DNA of 64,000 nt from Vitis vinifera (lineage: Eukaryota; Streptophyta; Magnoliopsida; Vitales; Vitaceae), in the NCBI RefSeq assembly GCF_030704535.1, contig NC_081812.1, positions 16,651,001 through 16,715,000 on the forward strand. Reading direction: 5' to 3'. The notes under the pieces were generated by a model. The model saw nothing but the letters and a program-made list of their open reading frames with translations. It was not told the origin of the DNA and did not search any database. Each line of letters begins with the position of its first letter. Position 1 is the first letter of the stretch. This document shows positions 1 through 13,967 of this stretch, piece after piece. Both the position numbers and the translations under genes were made by a program.

Positions 1-195
1 GCACATTGTGAATGTTCAACCGTTGTTATCTTTTGTGGTGAATATAAAGTAAAATTTCTGTGTCAGGCATCTACCAAACCGTCATAATTAATTGTTAACC
101 TGGAATATTGACTGAAAATTAATGTTTACCTTAATAGATAAGTAAAGTGGGGTGACATCATCACTTAGGTCACTTCTGGAGGGCTGCTCCTGTAA
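1..195 (+). promoter_or_regulatory. Distal promoter of first tau GST, duplicated at the second GST
   Basis: This segment aligns with 12934-13112 upstream of the second GST gene, including the block TGACATCATCACTTA just before position 171 here and near 13100 there. The shared TGACATCA core resembles TGA/bZIP-type sites known from GST promoters, but that reading is inference. The MULE-like element at 205-2843 now separates this segment from the gene's core promoter. Confidence 0.5.
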
Positions 196-880
196 TTAAT
201 ATTAGGGAGAATTGTGTTTTGGGTCCAGCTGGGTCCAAAAATTAACATTTGGTCCTCCAATCACCCATATTTAAGTCCAAGGATATGAGATAGTAATTGA
301 CAAAAATACCCACGTGACTCATTTTTGTCTTTATTCTACTACTTGCCACTCATCTTTCTTATTTAACCATTTTTTGATTTTTCATTTTTTTAAAACTCTT
401 TATAAATAATTGAAAATTTACATTATTTTTTATTTTTAAATTATAAATAAACAAAAATTATATTAATGATTCAAAGACTATTTTAGAAAATACTTTTTAA
501 AAAAATATTAATTTAAATAAATAAAAATTAATATTTTATATTTATTTTTATCATTTACATTTTAGAAGTAAATAATTTAATGATTAAAATACCATTTAAA
601 ATAAATATATTCACTATTTTATTTTATTTTTATACTAAAAAGTATTTTAAAGTTTTTTTTTACTATTATAAAATAAAAAGTTTAATTTTTTTTTAATCTT
701 CTTCCTTCCTTATTTTAACAACTTTTTGAACATGATTTTTAGTAATAAGTTATATGAAATGCTACAAATTTATTTATTAATGATTTTTTTTTTAATGATT
801 TGAATTAATTGAAAATTTATTAAAATAAAAAAAATAAAAAAAATAAAGAAAGGGGATGGATTGAGAGTTTTTATTTTAAT

Positions 881-898
881 ATATATATATATATATAT
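881..898. repeat. (AT)n microsatellite
   Basis: A run of about nine AT dinucleotides inside the MULE-like element, next to a long homopolymer-rich stretch. It is a simple sequence repeat with no other signal. Confidence 0.8.
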
Positions 899-1076
899 TT
901 TAAAAAAATTCCCAAATTAAAAAAGGAAAAAAAAAAAACAATTCCTCAAGTTCCCATGAAAAAAAAAATGTTTTTTTTAAATTCCCAAATTATAAAAAAA
1001 AAAAAAAAAAATTACTCAAGGGAACTCGTCTCTTCATGAAAAAAAAAATATTTTTTTTTAAAAAAAAATTCCTCAA

Positions 1077-1394
1077 GGTAACTCGTCTTTTGAAAAAAAA
1101 AATTTTATATATATATATATTTTTAAAAATTCCCAAATTATATTAAAAAAAAAAACCACCCGGGTGGATATTCGGAGAAAGTGGGATGTCATCCGGACAG
1201 AATTCCTACCCGGGTGGAATGAGCGATGATTCCATCCGGGGGGAATGATCGTTCCACCCGGGTAGGAATTCTGTCCGGATGACATCCCACTTTATCCGGA
1301 TATCCACCCGAGTGGTTTTTTTTTTTTAATATAATTTGGGAATTTTAAAAAGATATATATATAAATTTTTTTTTTTTTCAAGAGACGAGTTACC
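1077..1394. repeat. Large foldback (near-perfect inverted repeat) with GC-rich core
   Basis: The left arm begins GGTAACTCGTC at 1077 and the right arm ends GACGAGTTACC at 1394. Between them come matching poly-A/AT blocks, the words TTCCCAAATTATATTA and its complement, then a GC-rich core of about 80 bp per arm, meeting near 1236. The core repeats the palindrome ACCCGGGT three times, with ACCCGAGT as a fourth. Arms are nearly identical, so a transcript would fold into a hairpin of about 150 bp. Degenerate direct copies of the outer arm (AACTCGTCT, poly-A, TTCCCAAATTA) lie just to the left at about 905-1076. It sits inside the 205-2843 element, either as part of it or as a nested foldback element. 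Short reading frames across it are mirror translations, not genes. Confidence 0.85.
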
Positions 1395-2871
1395 AGGCTC
1401 CTAATAGGTTTTGTACTATTTTTAAACAACTTGAATTTGATATTAAGACAATTATTGATAGTTTTTTTTTTTCTTTTTTTTACCAAACTATTTCATTAAG
1501 ACATTCCCTACAAAAATTAACACATAAGAAATAAAATTTTGAGTTTTTTGAGTTATTGTACAAGGTATTACACTAACTGTACAAGACAAATTTAGTAATT
1601 GTATAAGGGTGTATAAGACTACTTTTTGTTAAGGATTTCAAGTGATTTTGAAAAAATTTCCTATTTTTTTCCATTCAAAATTTTTTCCCCCACTCAAATT
1701 CTCTCACTCAAGAATTGTTTCAAATTTTATTTTTAAATTTCATCATCAAAAATTTGTAATTGTATATTTTGTTTTGTAGTTTTAGCAATGTTATTTCTTT
1801 TCACTATATATTTTTTTTTTGTGAAATTTTATCCAAATGAATCTATATTTAAAATTATAATCATATTTATCAAAATTTTTACTAAGATTATCTTTAATTC
1901 TTTTAATATATTTATACTCATTTATTTAAAAAATGAAAAACTAATTTATTTATTTTTTTGTAAACATGTTCTATTACCTTTCAAGTAAAAAATTAGATAA
2001 GTTTCAAAGTCAATAAATAAAAAAATTAAATACCACTTTCAATAATTTTTAGATAAAATTTTATATAATATATTTTATTTGAAACTTAATTTTTAAAGTT
2101 TAACTAAAAAATTGTATTGACAATTTTCTTGTTGTGGGTCAAAATACTTTGCATTAGTCTATCTAGATAAGAAAAATTATTAATATAATATTAGAACTTC
2201 ATATCTTAGTTTTTTTTTTTCAACAAATTTATCTTTTTAAAAATTTTAAAATAAAATCATTAAAAATTAAAAAGCTAAAAAGATATATATAATAAAGTGA
2301 AGTGATAGTTAATTTTAAAATTTTTTAAAATATGGTTAATGTAGAAAATATAAAAAATAATTAAAAATAAGAGAAAAATATAGATGAAAGGGTAATATAA
2401 ATTTAAAATAAAAAATGAAAATTAAACTAAAAGATAAATACAAAAAGATAAAAAATATTTGGATGAAAAATCCCAAAATTTTTATCATTGCTTTTAATAA
2501 GAGCAAAAAGATTCAATATCTTTAAAAATGAAAAATAAAAAAATATTATTGTTTTTTATTTGACATAAAATAGAAATATATATTGGAATAAAAAGGACAA
2601 AAAAAAGTTAGAAATGAGTAATATTTAATAGGGAATAGAAAAGGAAATAAAAAATAAAAAAAAAATTAAAATTCACACTCACTTGTAGGCATATAAGGGA
2701 TAAGGGTATTTTAGGAATTAATGAAAGACAATATCCTTCATCTTCATTTTCATACTTTGTTTGGGTCTTGGGCTTAAATATGAGTGATTGGAGGACCAAA
2801 TGTTAATTTTTGGACCCAGCTGGACCCAAAACACAATTCTCCCTTAATATTATACGCCTCTCAGAAGGCTC

Positions 2872-2881
2872 TATATATATA
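2872..2881 (+). promoter_or_regulatory. TATA-like box of first tau GST
   Basis: TATATATATA begins about 29 bp downstream of the right end of the MULE-like element and about 144 bp before the start codon at 3016. It is the only TATA-like run between the transposon and the gene. The second GST copy lacks this whole segment. A minimal upstream frame (ATG at 2936, stop after three codons) lies in the presumed leader. Confidence 0.45.
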
Positions 2882-2916
2882 TTATTAATTTGGCCATTGA
2901 CCGATGGACAATATGA

Positions 2917-3805
<889 letters not shown>

Positions 3806-4700
3806 ATGGTTTGTGGATGAGGTTATGCGGACTGCTGCTCATGGACATGAGTAACTTGAAAGAAAACCAGCCTTCTGTATATTTGTGTAATGCGTTGTGC
3901 TTCTGCTTTTCTAGTATGTTGTCTACTTGTTTTGGCATGTAATAAGGACTAAGGAGTCGATTGCCGTGGTTTGTCGTTTTGGATGAACCGGCAAACGTGT
4001 TAGACTATATGGTCTGTGCACCTTTTCCACTCCTCGCTTTGTGAGAATAAAGGATGTTGAGTCAAACATTGACAGTGTGAACTTGAACATGGAAACAGTA
4101 AAGCCCGTCACTCTAGCTTTGTGTGCGGTTCTAAGCTGAACATGTAATCCAGGAGCCGTGATTCAACTTTCTTACTAACAAAAAGACAATATACACCCAC
4201 TCAATCGGTCATTAATGACATTTATTTTCTTTATTCATCATGTCATCATGCTATTCCTTCACTTTTTCCGTCTCAAGTGGATTAAGCAGAGACCTTGGAA
4301 AAATTAATTTCAAACAAGTTCCTTTGGAGGAGGCAGAAGTAGGCATGTTTGCATGTGATTAAGAATAAACATCGGCCATGGAGAATGAACATTTTTACAT
4401 GACCTAGCCATGAATATATACTAAAACATAAAGAGCTAGGAATTCCCAACTCCAGCTCGGGTAGATTTGGTGTCGAGTTAACCTGCCATCCTGTCCAATC
4501 TAATTAAGTTGCAGCTAGTCCTAAAAAGAACGAATTTCCTTCTAAATATTCAAATATGAACAAAACACTTGAAATCATTTAGGAACTAGGAAGGATACCT
4601 TTCATAAACATGTCATAACACACTTGGTAGATTATGCATTAATAGGGCCTCTTTTTCTTCCTGTTTCACTTTTCTGGAAGTGTACACCAACAATTGTGAA
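3806..4700. repeat. 3' flank of GST copy 1, duplicated downstream of GST copy 2
   Basis: This 3' UTR and downstream sequence aligns almost throughout with 13968-14790, including the poly(A) signal region. It shows that the duplication unit is larger than the gene. No separate gene is visible in it. Confidence 0.75.
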
Positions 4701-5682
4701 TTTATAAATATAAAACTCCTAGAGGCTTATTTGCCAAGTAATCCTATAATTGTCCCTCCGTAAGAAGGCGCGAACTTGAAAGAAGAACCAAATGTAAAAG
4801 CGGAACCACATACTCTTTTAGTGTGGAAACAGAGAAGTTGGGACCAAGTGAAGCTCATTGTGATGTGGAAAACCCTTTGAAAAAAAAAACAATTTTTTAA
4901 ACACTCCCTCGATTGTTTAAAAGTGAACAACTATTTTTTGGAGTATGAGAAATGTAATATTGATTGTGCAACCACTAATTATCACATCCAACCCACCCCA
5001 TCTGATAATTTTTCCAAAACTAATTGAATTTATTCATCTATTTAGTGTTTCCTTACACTTTTTGTCATAAGCATAAATGAAATTTTTTTTAAAATGGTCT
5101 AAATTTCATGTGACGACACAAAAAAAGGGAAAAAATCAGCGAAATATCAATTGGGACCGATTAATCAATGATTTAAAATGCGGATTTAATTTAATTTAAT
5201 TGACCATAAAAAATATAAAATTATAGTGATAATTTTCTTAACTTTTTTTATATCATTTATATATTAATTAAATATAAGAAATATAAATATTAAAAAAATT
5301 ATGCATATATAATCATTTATTTTATATTATTTAATACAATTAAATTAATTGATCATAATTTTAATATTAAATATATTTTAAAATTAGACATATTATAATT
5401 AAATATTACAATATTATTATAAAATAATAATTAATATAATTTAATAATAAATATATACTTATAAAATTCATATTTTTTTATTGACGCATATAATATTATT
5501 ATCAAATATGATAAATTATATCATATATATATATATCAAATTCTTGAAAAAAAATTAAATGTCTATTAGACTTCTAATTATATTTGTATGAGATTTTTCT
5601 TATATTTTCATAAGTTTTTATCAATTTTAAATTTATTCATTTTTTTTTTTAAAATATTGATGATATATCTTTGATATATTTA
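4701..5682. other. AT-rich spacer
   Basis: After a short stretch at 4727-4930 that resembles sequence near 7570-7630, the region becomes very AT-rich. I see no coding signal or RNA gene. Confidence 0.6.
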
Positions 5683-5691
5683 TAAAATTAA

Positions 5692-7416
5692 GGGAGAATT
5701 ATCCAAAAGGGTGGGTTAGAAAAAATAATGACTATAAAGGCTCATTGTTTTAGAAGACAATTTTACCCTTGAATATGTTTTCTATATTATTTATAAATAA
5801 ATTGAGATTGTCAATCATGTGGGGCCTACACATGATGATAAGTACAGGTTGATAAATGTTGTGGGACCCATACATGATGATATGTACCAGTTGATAGGCA
5901 ATCAACGGTACATTTCTTAGCTTGAAAAAATTGTTGTCAATTTTGAATAATTAACTGTTTAAAAATTTGCTATTTTTTTATTCAAAAAAACTTGAGATTT
6001 TTTAAAGAACCTTGTAAAAAAAAATAAAAATTAATATCTCATAAATAAAAACCATATTCTAAAGTTATTATATCGTTTTATATATAAAACATACAATTAA
6101 AAACTTTGTTATCATAATATAATAAATAATTATTTTTTACGAACACTCATCAATTGAATAATATATAAATATTCAATTGACTAACACACACCTATTAAAT
6201 GGAATAACTCACAATTATTCATTAGGTAATATAGCACGTGAAAAAATTAAATAAAAATAAATTAAATTATGTTGTAATATATTGTAATGATAGTGTATTT
6301 ATATTGTAAGTATAATGCATTTATGTTGTACCTATATTTCATTATAAAAGTAATAATTTTAAAAATATTTATTCATACTCTATTGGTATTAACACATCGT
6401 ATTAATATATTAACAACATTTATTTAGTGTTTTGAAATTATTTAATAATTTTTGTATATATATATAAACTACGTGAATTCAAATTAGTATTTTATTTTAT
6501 TTCAGAAATTATTTATATAGGTATGTTGTGAAATATGGTATGATCATACAAATTATCATTTTTATAAAAAAAATTCATAAATTTCTTAATTATGTTTTAT
6601 TGTAATGTATTGTAATGTAAGTGTATTTATATTGTAATTATAACATATTTTTGTTGTACCTGTATTTTATAATAAAAGTAATAATCTTGAGGATCACCTT
6701 TTATACCTTATTAATATTCAACATATCAAATATATTAACATCATCCACTCGATGCATTGAAAAAAAAATATATATGAAAATTTATAAATAAAAAAAAACA
6801 CTATGCAAAGGAAAAAAATCATATAAATTTTTTAAAATTATTTTATTATAAAAATAAAAAAATGATTAAACATTTTCTATCATTTTCTTATTCTTTTTAG
6901 ATAATCTGAATGAAAAATTAAACATTTTATCATTCTTAAATTTAATACAAAATCATAATTTGTCAATTTAACATATATATCTATATATATATATGAAAAA
7001 ATCATCATTTTTATTATATAATTATAAAACTTATTTTTTTCTTCATAAAATTAAAAATTAGAATAAAAATAAAAAAGGAAAAAAAACAATAAATGATATT
7101 TTGAAAATATTTTTTAAAAGTATTTTTGTTTTAAATAGTAAATTTAAATAACAAATTATATATAATTGTAAGGGTTAAATCCAAAATTTTGATTTAAAAT
7201 ATAAATATCAATAATTACAATAAATGTGGGACCCATGTACCATAAATGTATTGACAAATCAAGTGAAGTGCTTTAAATGCTTTGAATTTTAAAAGTTTTA
7301 GTTAAAGGGCAGTTTTGGTATATTAAGCTTATTAAAGTCCTCCCCAAGAATTATTAAAAGATACCATCCTTTTAAGTAATTGTTCTTCCCAGCCTACCCT
7401 TTTGGATAATTCTCCC
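5692..7416. mobile_element. Non-autonomous MULE-like DNA transposon, 1.7 kb
   Basis: The left end GGGAGAATTATCCAAAAGGG is mirrored by CCCTTTTGGATAATTCTCCC at the right end. A perfect 9-bp duplication TAAAATTAA flanks it (5683-5691 and 7417-7425). The perfect TIR is about 21 bp, with weaker similarity further in. No transposase frame is present. The first nine bases, GGGAGAATT, are the same as those of the 205-2843 element. Subterminal sequence on the right matches, in opposite orientation, the left part of the element at 29378-30709. Near the left end a unit of about 43 bp (GTGGG.CC..ACATGATGATA) is repeated twice at 5818-5896. Confidence 0.85.
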
Positions 7417-7459
7417 TAAAATTAAAGTATTATTACCGATATTTTTATTAATGTTCATA

Positions 7460-7520
7460 AGAGAAGGAATGAGAGAAGTCCATTGTAAGAGTTGACTGCT
7501 CTTGTTTGTTATTTCCACTA
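7460..7520 (+). pseudogene. Tiny remnant of GST exon 2
   Basis: GGAATGAGAGAAGTCCATTGTAAGAG resembles the exon 2 stretch coding for the KEREKAVEE region of the intact GSTs and the broken copy at 15100-15125. It carries an in-frame stop. Only this short piece is recognisable, so the call is tentative. Confidence 0.35.
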
Positions 7521-7937
7521 AGATAACGTAATTTGTACCTAGTAGATACTAGATTGTAAAGATTATAATAGTCCAGAAGCTTCTCCGCCAAGTAACCGTG
7601 TAATCATCACTCCATACATAAGGAGGCATCAATCCAGTAGGAAAAATAAACAAAATTCAAAGTACAGCATCATGAACCAGCCTTCTTGTTGGTTCTCGTA
7701 CCGTTGATGTCATGTGGAGTTGACTGCACTTGTTCATCGCTTCCAATAAGACCTTGGATATATTCATTAGTTTACTTACCATATGTTGTTATATATGCTA
7801 CCAAAGCGTAAGCTGGAAAAAACTTAGAAAAGAGAAAAGGAGGCACCGATTTTAAGTTTTAACCAATAGCATTATTGTCACTAATATATCTTGTACATGT
7901 CATATCATATAACCACTTTTAAATGCGCATGTATATT

Positions 7938-8011
7938 AGCTATGAAAGGCAAACTAAGACAATTAGATATTAATTAAAGCTATGAAAGGCAAACTAAGAC
8001 AATTAGATATT
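7938..8011. repeat. Tandem duplication, 40-bp unit
   Basis: AGCTATGAAAGGCAAACTAA begins at 7938 and again at 7978, giving two adjacent copies with a period of 40 bp, the second slightly shortened. They are identical over more than 30 bp, so the duplication is recent. No function is evident. Confidence 0.85.
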
Positions 8012-8055
8012 ATTTTAATTAATGGTGCTTATATATGCCTGATTAAATGTAACTA

Positions 8056-8299
8056 AGAGTCTATTTGATAGTGATTTTAGAAAGCGTTTTTCATATTTTT
8101 AATACTTGAAATTTTTTATTATTTAAGTGTTAAAAATGTTAGAAACTCTTTTTAGAATTACTTTCAAATGCACTTTAAAAGTGTGTTTGATAATGATTCT
8201 GGAAAGCGTTTTTAGTTTTTCTAATACTTAAAAAATTTTACTTTTTAAATATTAAAAATATTAGAAATACTTCTCAAAATCACTATTAAACACACTCTA
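8056..8299. mobile_element. MITE-like inverted-repeat element
   Basis: The left side, around GTCTATTTGATAGTGATTTT, is mirrored on the right by AAAATCACTATTAAACACAC. An inner copy of the same word at about 8188 gives a repeated structure with a period near 130 bp. Elements of this kind are common small non-autonomous transposons in dicot spacers. I could not define a target-site duplication, so the boundaries are approximate. Confidence 0.45.
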
Positions 8300-8589
8300 T
8301 ATGATTTTGGAAAGGTGTTTCACTCATAAGGTTGAATTTTTTTGGAATATTTTAATTTATTAATATTTAAATAAGAAAATAATAATAATCTATGTCAAAT
8401 CCAAAAAAAAATGAAAAAAAAATTACTTGATATTTATAAATTAATATTGTAGTGTGTCACGAGTAGAAGATAAATCATAAACACTACGATTACCATATAA
8501 ATGATATATTAATGAATTATATCTAATATAATATATAATATATAATGTTATGCCTATATTTGGTTTATAAATAAGTTTATAAAAAAAAT

Positions 8590-8985
8590 GTTTTGATATT
8601 TGATATTTATTCAAAATAAAAATTATATTAATTGTGTCATAGTATTTGCTAGTAAAAAGAGTACTAGCATGTTTAGTATTATTTAAAAATTATTTTACAA
8701 TTTATAATTTAGTAAGTAGTTTCTCTTTATTAATAACATTTATGATTTTAATATTTAAAATTTATAAATAAAAAATATTATAGTATTTTGTTAAATATAG
8801 AAAATAATTTGTATATATTAAGTAATACATGTAATAATATTATTTTATGATATTATATATATATATATTAGTCCTTTTTGAACTATATATTTAACTTTTT
8901 TAATTAAAATTATTTGCTTGAAAAAATGAGTAATATATAGAAAATTGATATAAAATATAAATTTATATTTCATAAGATATATATA
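8590..8985. repeat. Spacer repeat, paralogous to 15160-15550
   Basis: The stretch from TGTTTTGATATTTGATATTT through CTAGTAAAAAGAGTA and the later GAAAAAATGAGTAAT block recurs at 15160-15490 upstream of a broken GST copy. It is part of the duplicated intergenic DNA of the GST array. No gene is seen. Confidence 0.75.
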
Positions 8986-10383
8986 TATCTCATATTTTAA
9001 CTTATACATAAGAAAAAGTGCATAATACATGTCATTACTTATCTTGTCCAATTGAAGATGAGATATGATAATTGATCAAATAATTTATTTTATTTTATTA
9101 TCCATCAATAAAATTTATTACATTATTTCATATATATTTAATCCATTAAAAGCAAATGTAATTGTAGACCTAGCCGGAGACTTTTAAGTTTTTTTTTTTA
9201 AGGATTTTATAACATTGGGAGGGTGTCTTCTCATCACCAGCAGCTGGCAGCACCCTAGGCAAATGGGGGGACCCCTTCCCGACACCTGAGACGAGCTGGT
9301 GGAGGCAGCAAGTCAAGATGGCCGGCCATGCTGGTGGTCAAAGATGCCATACTTGCTGAGGGGAGCAATAGTGGAGTCGGTAGTGGCTTACTGGTTCCGG
9401 GGGGGATCTTAGAGAGTGAAGTTGGTGCGAGAACGAAAAAAGAGGTCTTCGGAGGGGAGAGAAGTTTGCCTGAGGAAGAAAGAGTGCAGGTATGGTTTTC
9501 TGTTAAATGGATCTCTTTGCTTTCATATAGTTTCGGTTATGATTTTCTGGATTACTAGTGTATATGTATATATTTATTCTGATGTTTGAATGTGAGCCTT
9601 GTGGATTTTGTCATGTTCTTGTGGGATTTGAGCTCATTTGCTTTCGTTTTATGCTTAGCATGGCTTGGTCTTCAACCTGTTTTCAGAGTTCTATTTTTGT
9701 TTTCAGACTTCCACTACCCATTTTACTCTGTTTTCCGCCATCATCCTTTCTCCAGTTGCTTATTTTCCCACCCATTCACCATTCCCACATTCTCTCACGT
9801 CCGTGCAACCCGCATGCTCCCCTCATGACATTCCCTTGCTCATCCTATCATGCATTTCCCACTCCCATGTTCATGCCATACTCACCACCATCTTTTCTCT
9901 CTCTACACCGTGTCATGCACCCATTTGTTTTCCTAAAAAGATCACAACCCCTGTTTTGTGCTCCATCACAGCCCATGCTTGTGCCACCACATAACCCTCG
10001 TTTTCACCCCCACTTTCATACCCATGCAACCAATCTTTCTCACCCTCTCATCACCCACTGAAGTGTATGGAAGTCGTGGTGATTTCCCTCCATCTCGCGT
10101 TGCCTAGGCTGTCCTCAGTCCGCGTGTTTTCCTGCGCGCTTGCTTCAGATTAAACTTCGTTCGTTGGCTTCTTTGAAGCCCTCTCAACTCGTGTTGTAGT
10201 TTATTGGATCAAAGCCCAAATCAGAGAGGAAGGCAAACCTGGGTTCTTGGGTACAAGTGTATGCCAAAGGGGAGGTGTAGGAGGGTGAATTTCACTAGTG
10301 GTGGTGTTCAGGAAGTGGGGTTTATTATTATCATAGGAGTGGGAGGATATGTGGGCATAGATCAACCTACAGGTATGGACATA

Positions 10384-10455
10384 AAAGTGGGCCTGAGCAT
10401 GGGCATGAAACTGGGCCTGAGCCTGGGCATGAATGTGGGCCTGAGCATGGGTTTG
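10384..10455. repeat. 24-bp minisatellite, three units
   Basis: Three adjacent 24-bp units built on GTGGGCCTGAGCATGGGCATG begin at 10384, 10408 and 10432. Both strands are open through the array, which explains the repetitive Gly-Leu-Ser-Met and His-Ala-Gln frames seen there. It lies within the solo LTR. Confidence 0.85.
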
Positions 10456-10820
10456 AATATTGAAATGTGGCAAGTAGCCCGGATGCAACAACCAACTTTG
10501 CCTCCTGGAGGTTATAACCTCATGATGGGCTCAGGTGGTTATACTCTTTAGCAACCATATGGTAATGGCTACCATTAGGAATGCTATACACGTAATGGAT
10601 GCCTATTATTTCAAGTGATTCCTATATTCCCAATTTATGCAATTTAATCCTTAAAGCCCTAATTTCTCGATATTCTTTCAAATTTCGATTTTCACACTAA
10701 TTTATTTGATCACTATTACCATTATTTCATTATTATTTGTTTATTTCTAAAATCCGATCTTTAAACATATCTTCAAAAATTCCATTTTTTAAAAAAAAAT
10801 TTAATTTGCTAATTCCGAAG

Positions 10821-11300
10821 ATTCCCATACTCGCTTTAATTTATTTAATCATAAATATTTTATTCATTTATTTTAAAACTCCATTTTTAATCTATTCTTT
10901 AAAATTCCCGATTATCGGATTAAATTCCGAAAATTCCCATACTCACTTTAATTTATTTAATCATAAATATTTTATTCATTTATTTTAAAACTCCATTTTT
11001 AATCTATTCTTTAAAACTTCCGATTTCAAAAATTCCAATATTCACATTAATTTATTTAATTATTATTATTTTATTTATTTATTCTAAAATTCCATTTTTA
11101 AACAATTCATTAAGATTTCCACTTCCGCTAATTCCAAAATTCCAACATTCACATTAATCTATTTAATTATTATTATTATTATTTTATTCTAAAATTTCAC
11201 TTTAAACAATTCCAAAATTCCAACATTCACATTAATCTATTTAATTATTATTATTTCAATTATTTATTTTGAAATTCCATTTTAAACAATCCTTCAAAAT
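10821..11300. repeat. Degenerate tandem array inside the solo LTR
   Basis: A unit containing ATTCCCATACTCAC or ATTCCAACATTCAC followed by TTTAATTTATTTAAT recurs at about 10821, 10933, 11032, 11139 and 11217, with spacings of 112, 99, 107 and 78 bp. The first two copies are nearly identical; later ones are shortened and diverged. Confidence 0.75.
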
Positions 11301-12173
11301 TCCAATTTCTGAACTTAATTTCCAATTTCCAAACTTCTAATTTCTTTCAAATTTAATATCCAAAATTTCAATTCTTAAATTTAATTCCCAAGACTCCAAT
11401 TATCAGATAATCTTTGGGACTTCAATTTTCAAATAAATTTCAAAAATCCAGTTTTCACTCGAACAGTTTTAATTCCACTTTGATTTTCAAATAATCTTAT
11501 TTTTCTCTTAATTTTATATAAGCATGAATGTCATTTTCATAATTTCGGAACAATGGAATTTGTGAGATTAATTCGTGCAAGATCAATCGGGCTTTGGTGG
11601 GGGCCCCACATACGTGATTTTATGATTGATTTATTTATTTATTGATTTGTTAGTCACGCGCGATTAATTTATTCCACTCTATGGCATGCATGTGATCATT
11701 CTGTGTTTATTCACTAACCCCATTCCATGATAGCGCATTGTTGTTTGCTGCCCAGGTACGTATTCACTCATTCTGATCTTTCGCTATTCATATTCTGATT
11801 CTCATATGTGCATGATAGTTCCGGGTATTCACTGTTTTTCCTAATCGATTGTCATGTCTGCTTCATTTTATTAGTAGAGACCTATTTTAGGGGCTTAGAG
11901 GGGTGCTACGGTCTTTACCGTACCTTCCCGACAAGTAACCTAACCCCCGAACCCGATCCGGTTTTTCGCAGACCGTCTTTTCCAAAATATGGAGTCACAT
12001 TTAGGGTTTTTCTTTCTTATTTTGTTTACCCTTTTAAAAATAAAACAAAAATAAGTGACGACTCCAAGTCATTTTTCTTAATCAATAATCAAATCATTTT
12101 TCCAAAATAAGAAAATCGAGCTCGCCATTCGAGTGGGAAACGCATTGAGCCGAAATGCGGGGTCCACAGTAAT

Positions 12174-13967
<1,794 letters not shown>

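Larger units (their letters stand above)
205..2843. mobile_element. Non-autonomous MULE-like DNA transposon, 2.6 kb
   Basis: The ends are inverted repeats of 77 bp (205-281 and 2767-2843) that differ at only two positions and start GGGAGAATTGTGTTTTGGGT. They are flanked by a perfect 9-bp direct repeat TTAATATTA (196-204 and 2844-2852). A 9-bp target duplication with long TIRs is the hallmark of Mutator-like elements. The interior is very AT-rich, has no transposase-like reading frame and contains the foldback at 1077-1394, so the copy must depend on a transposase made elsewhere. It lies directly upstream of the first GST gene, leaving about 170 bp between its right end and the start codon. 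High TIR identity points to a fairly recent insertion. Superfamily assignment rests on TSD length and termini only. Confidence 0.85.
9163..12168. mobile_element. Solo LTR of a large LTR retrotransposon, 3.0 kb
   Basis: The unit starts TGTAGACC and ends GGTCCACA, an imperfect inverted terminus of TG...CA type. It is flanked by the 5-bp repeat GTAAT (9158-9162 and 12169-12173). The paralogous spacer near 17690 reads straight across the same flanks without the insert, which confirms both boundaries. There is no second copy of the terminus inside, no primer-binding site and no gag or pol frame, so a solo LTR left by LTR-LTR recombination fits best. Its length would suit a long-LTR gypsy lineage, but that is inference. 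Reading frames inside (for example 9558-10061 and 10204-10551) look non-coding. No part is recognisable as a host gene. Confidence 0.8.

Noticed and set aside
1073..1486. Minus-strand reading frames of 64-70 codons
   Set aside because: They read through the arms of the foldback and its poly-A flanks. The composition is not protein-like and the sequence is explained by the inverted repeat.
9328..10551. Several frames of 76-167 codons, including a Gly-Leu-Ser-Met repeat
   Set aside because: They lie inside a solo LTR bounded by TSDs and have no recognisable domain. The repetitive frame is the translation of a 24-bp minisatellite, open on both strands.
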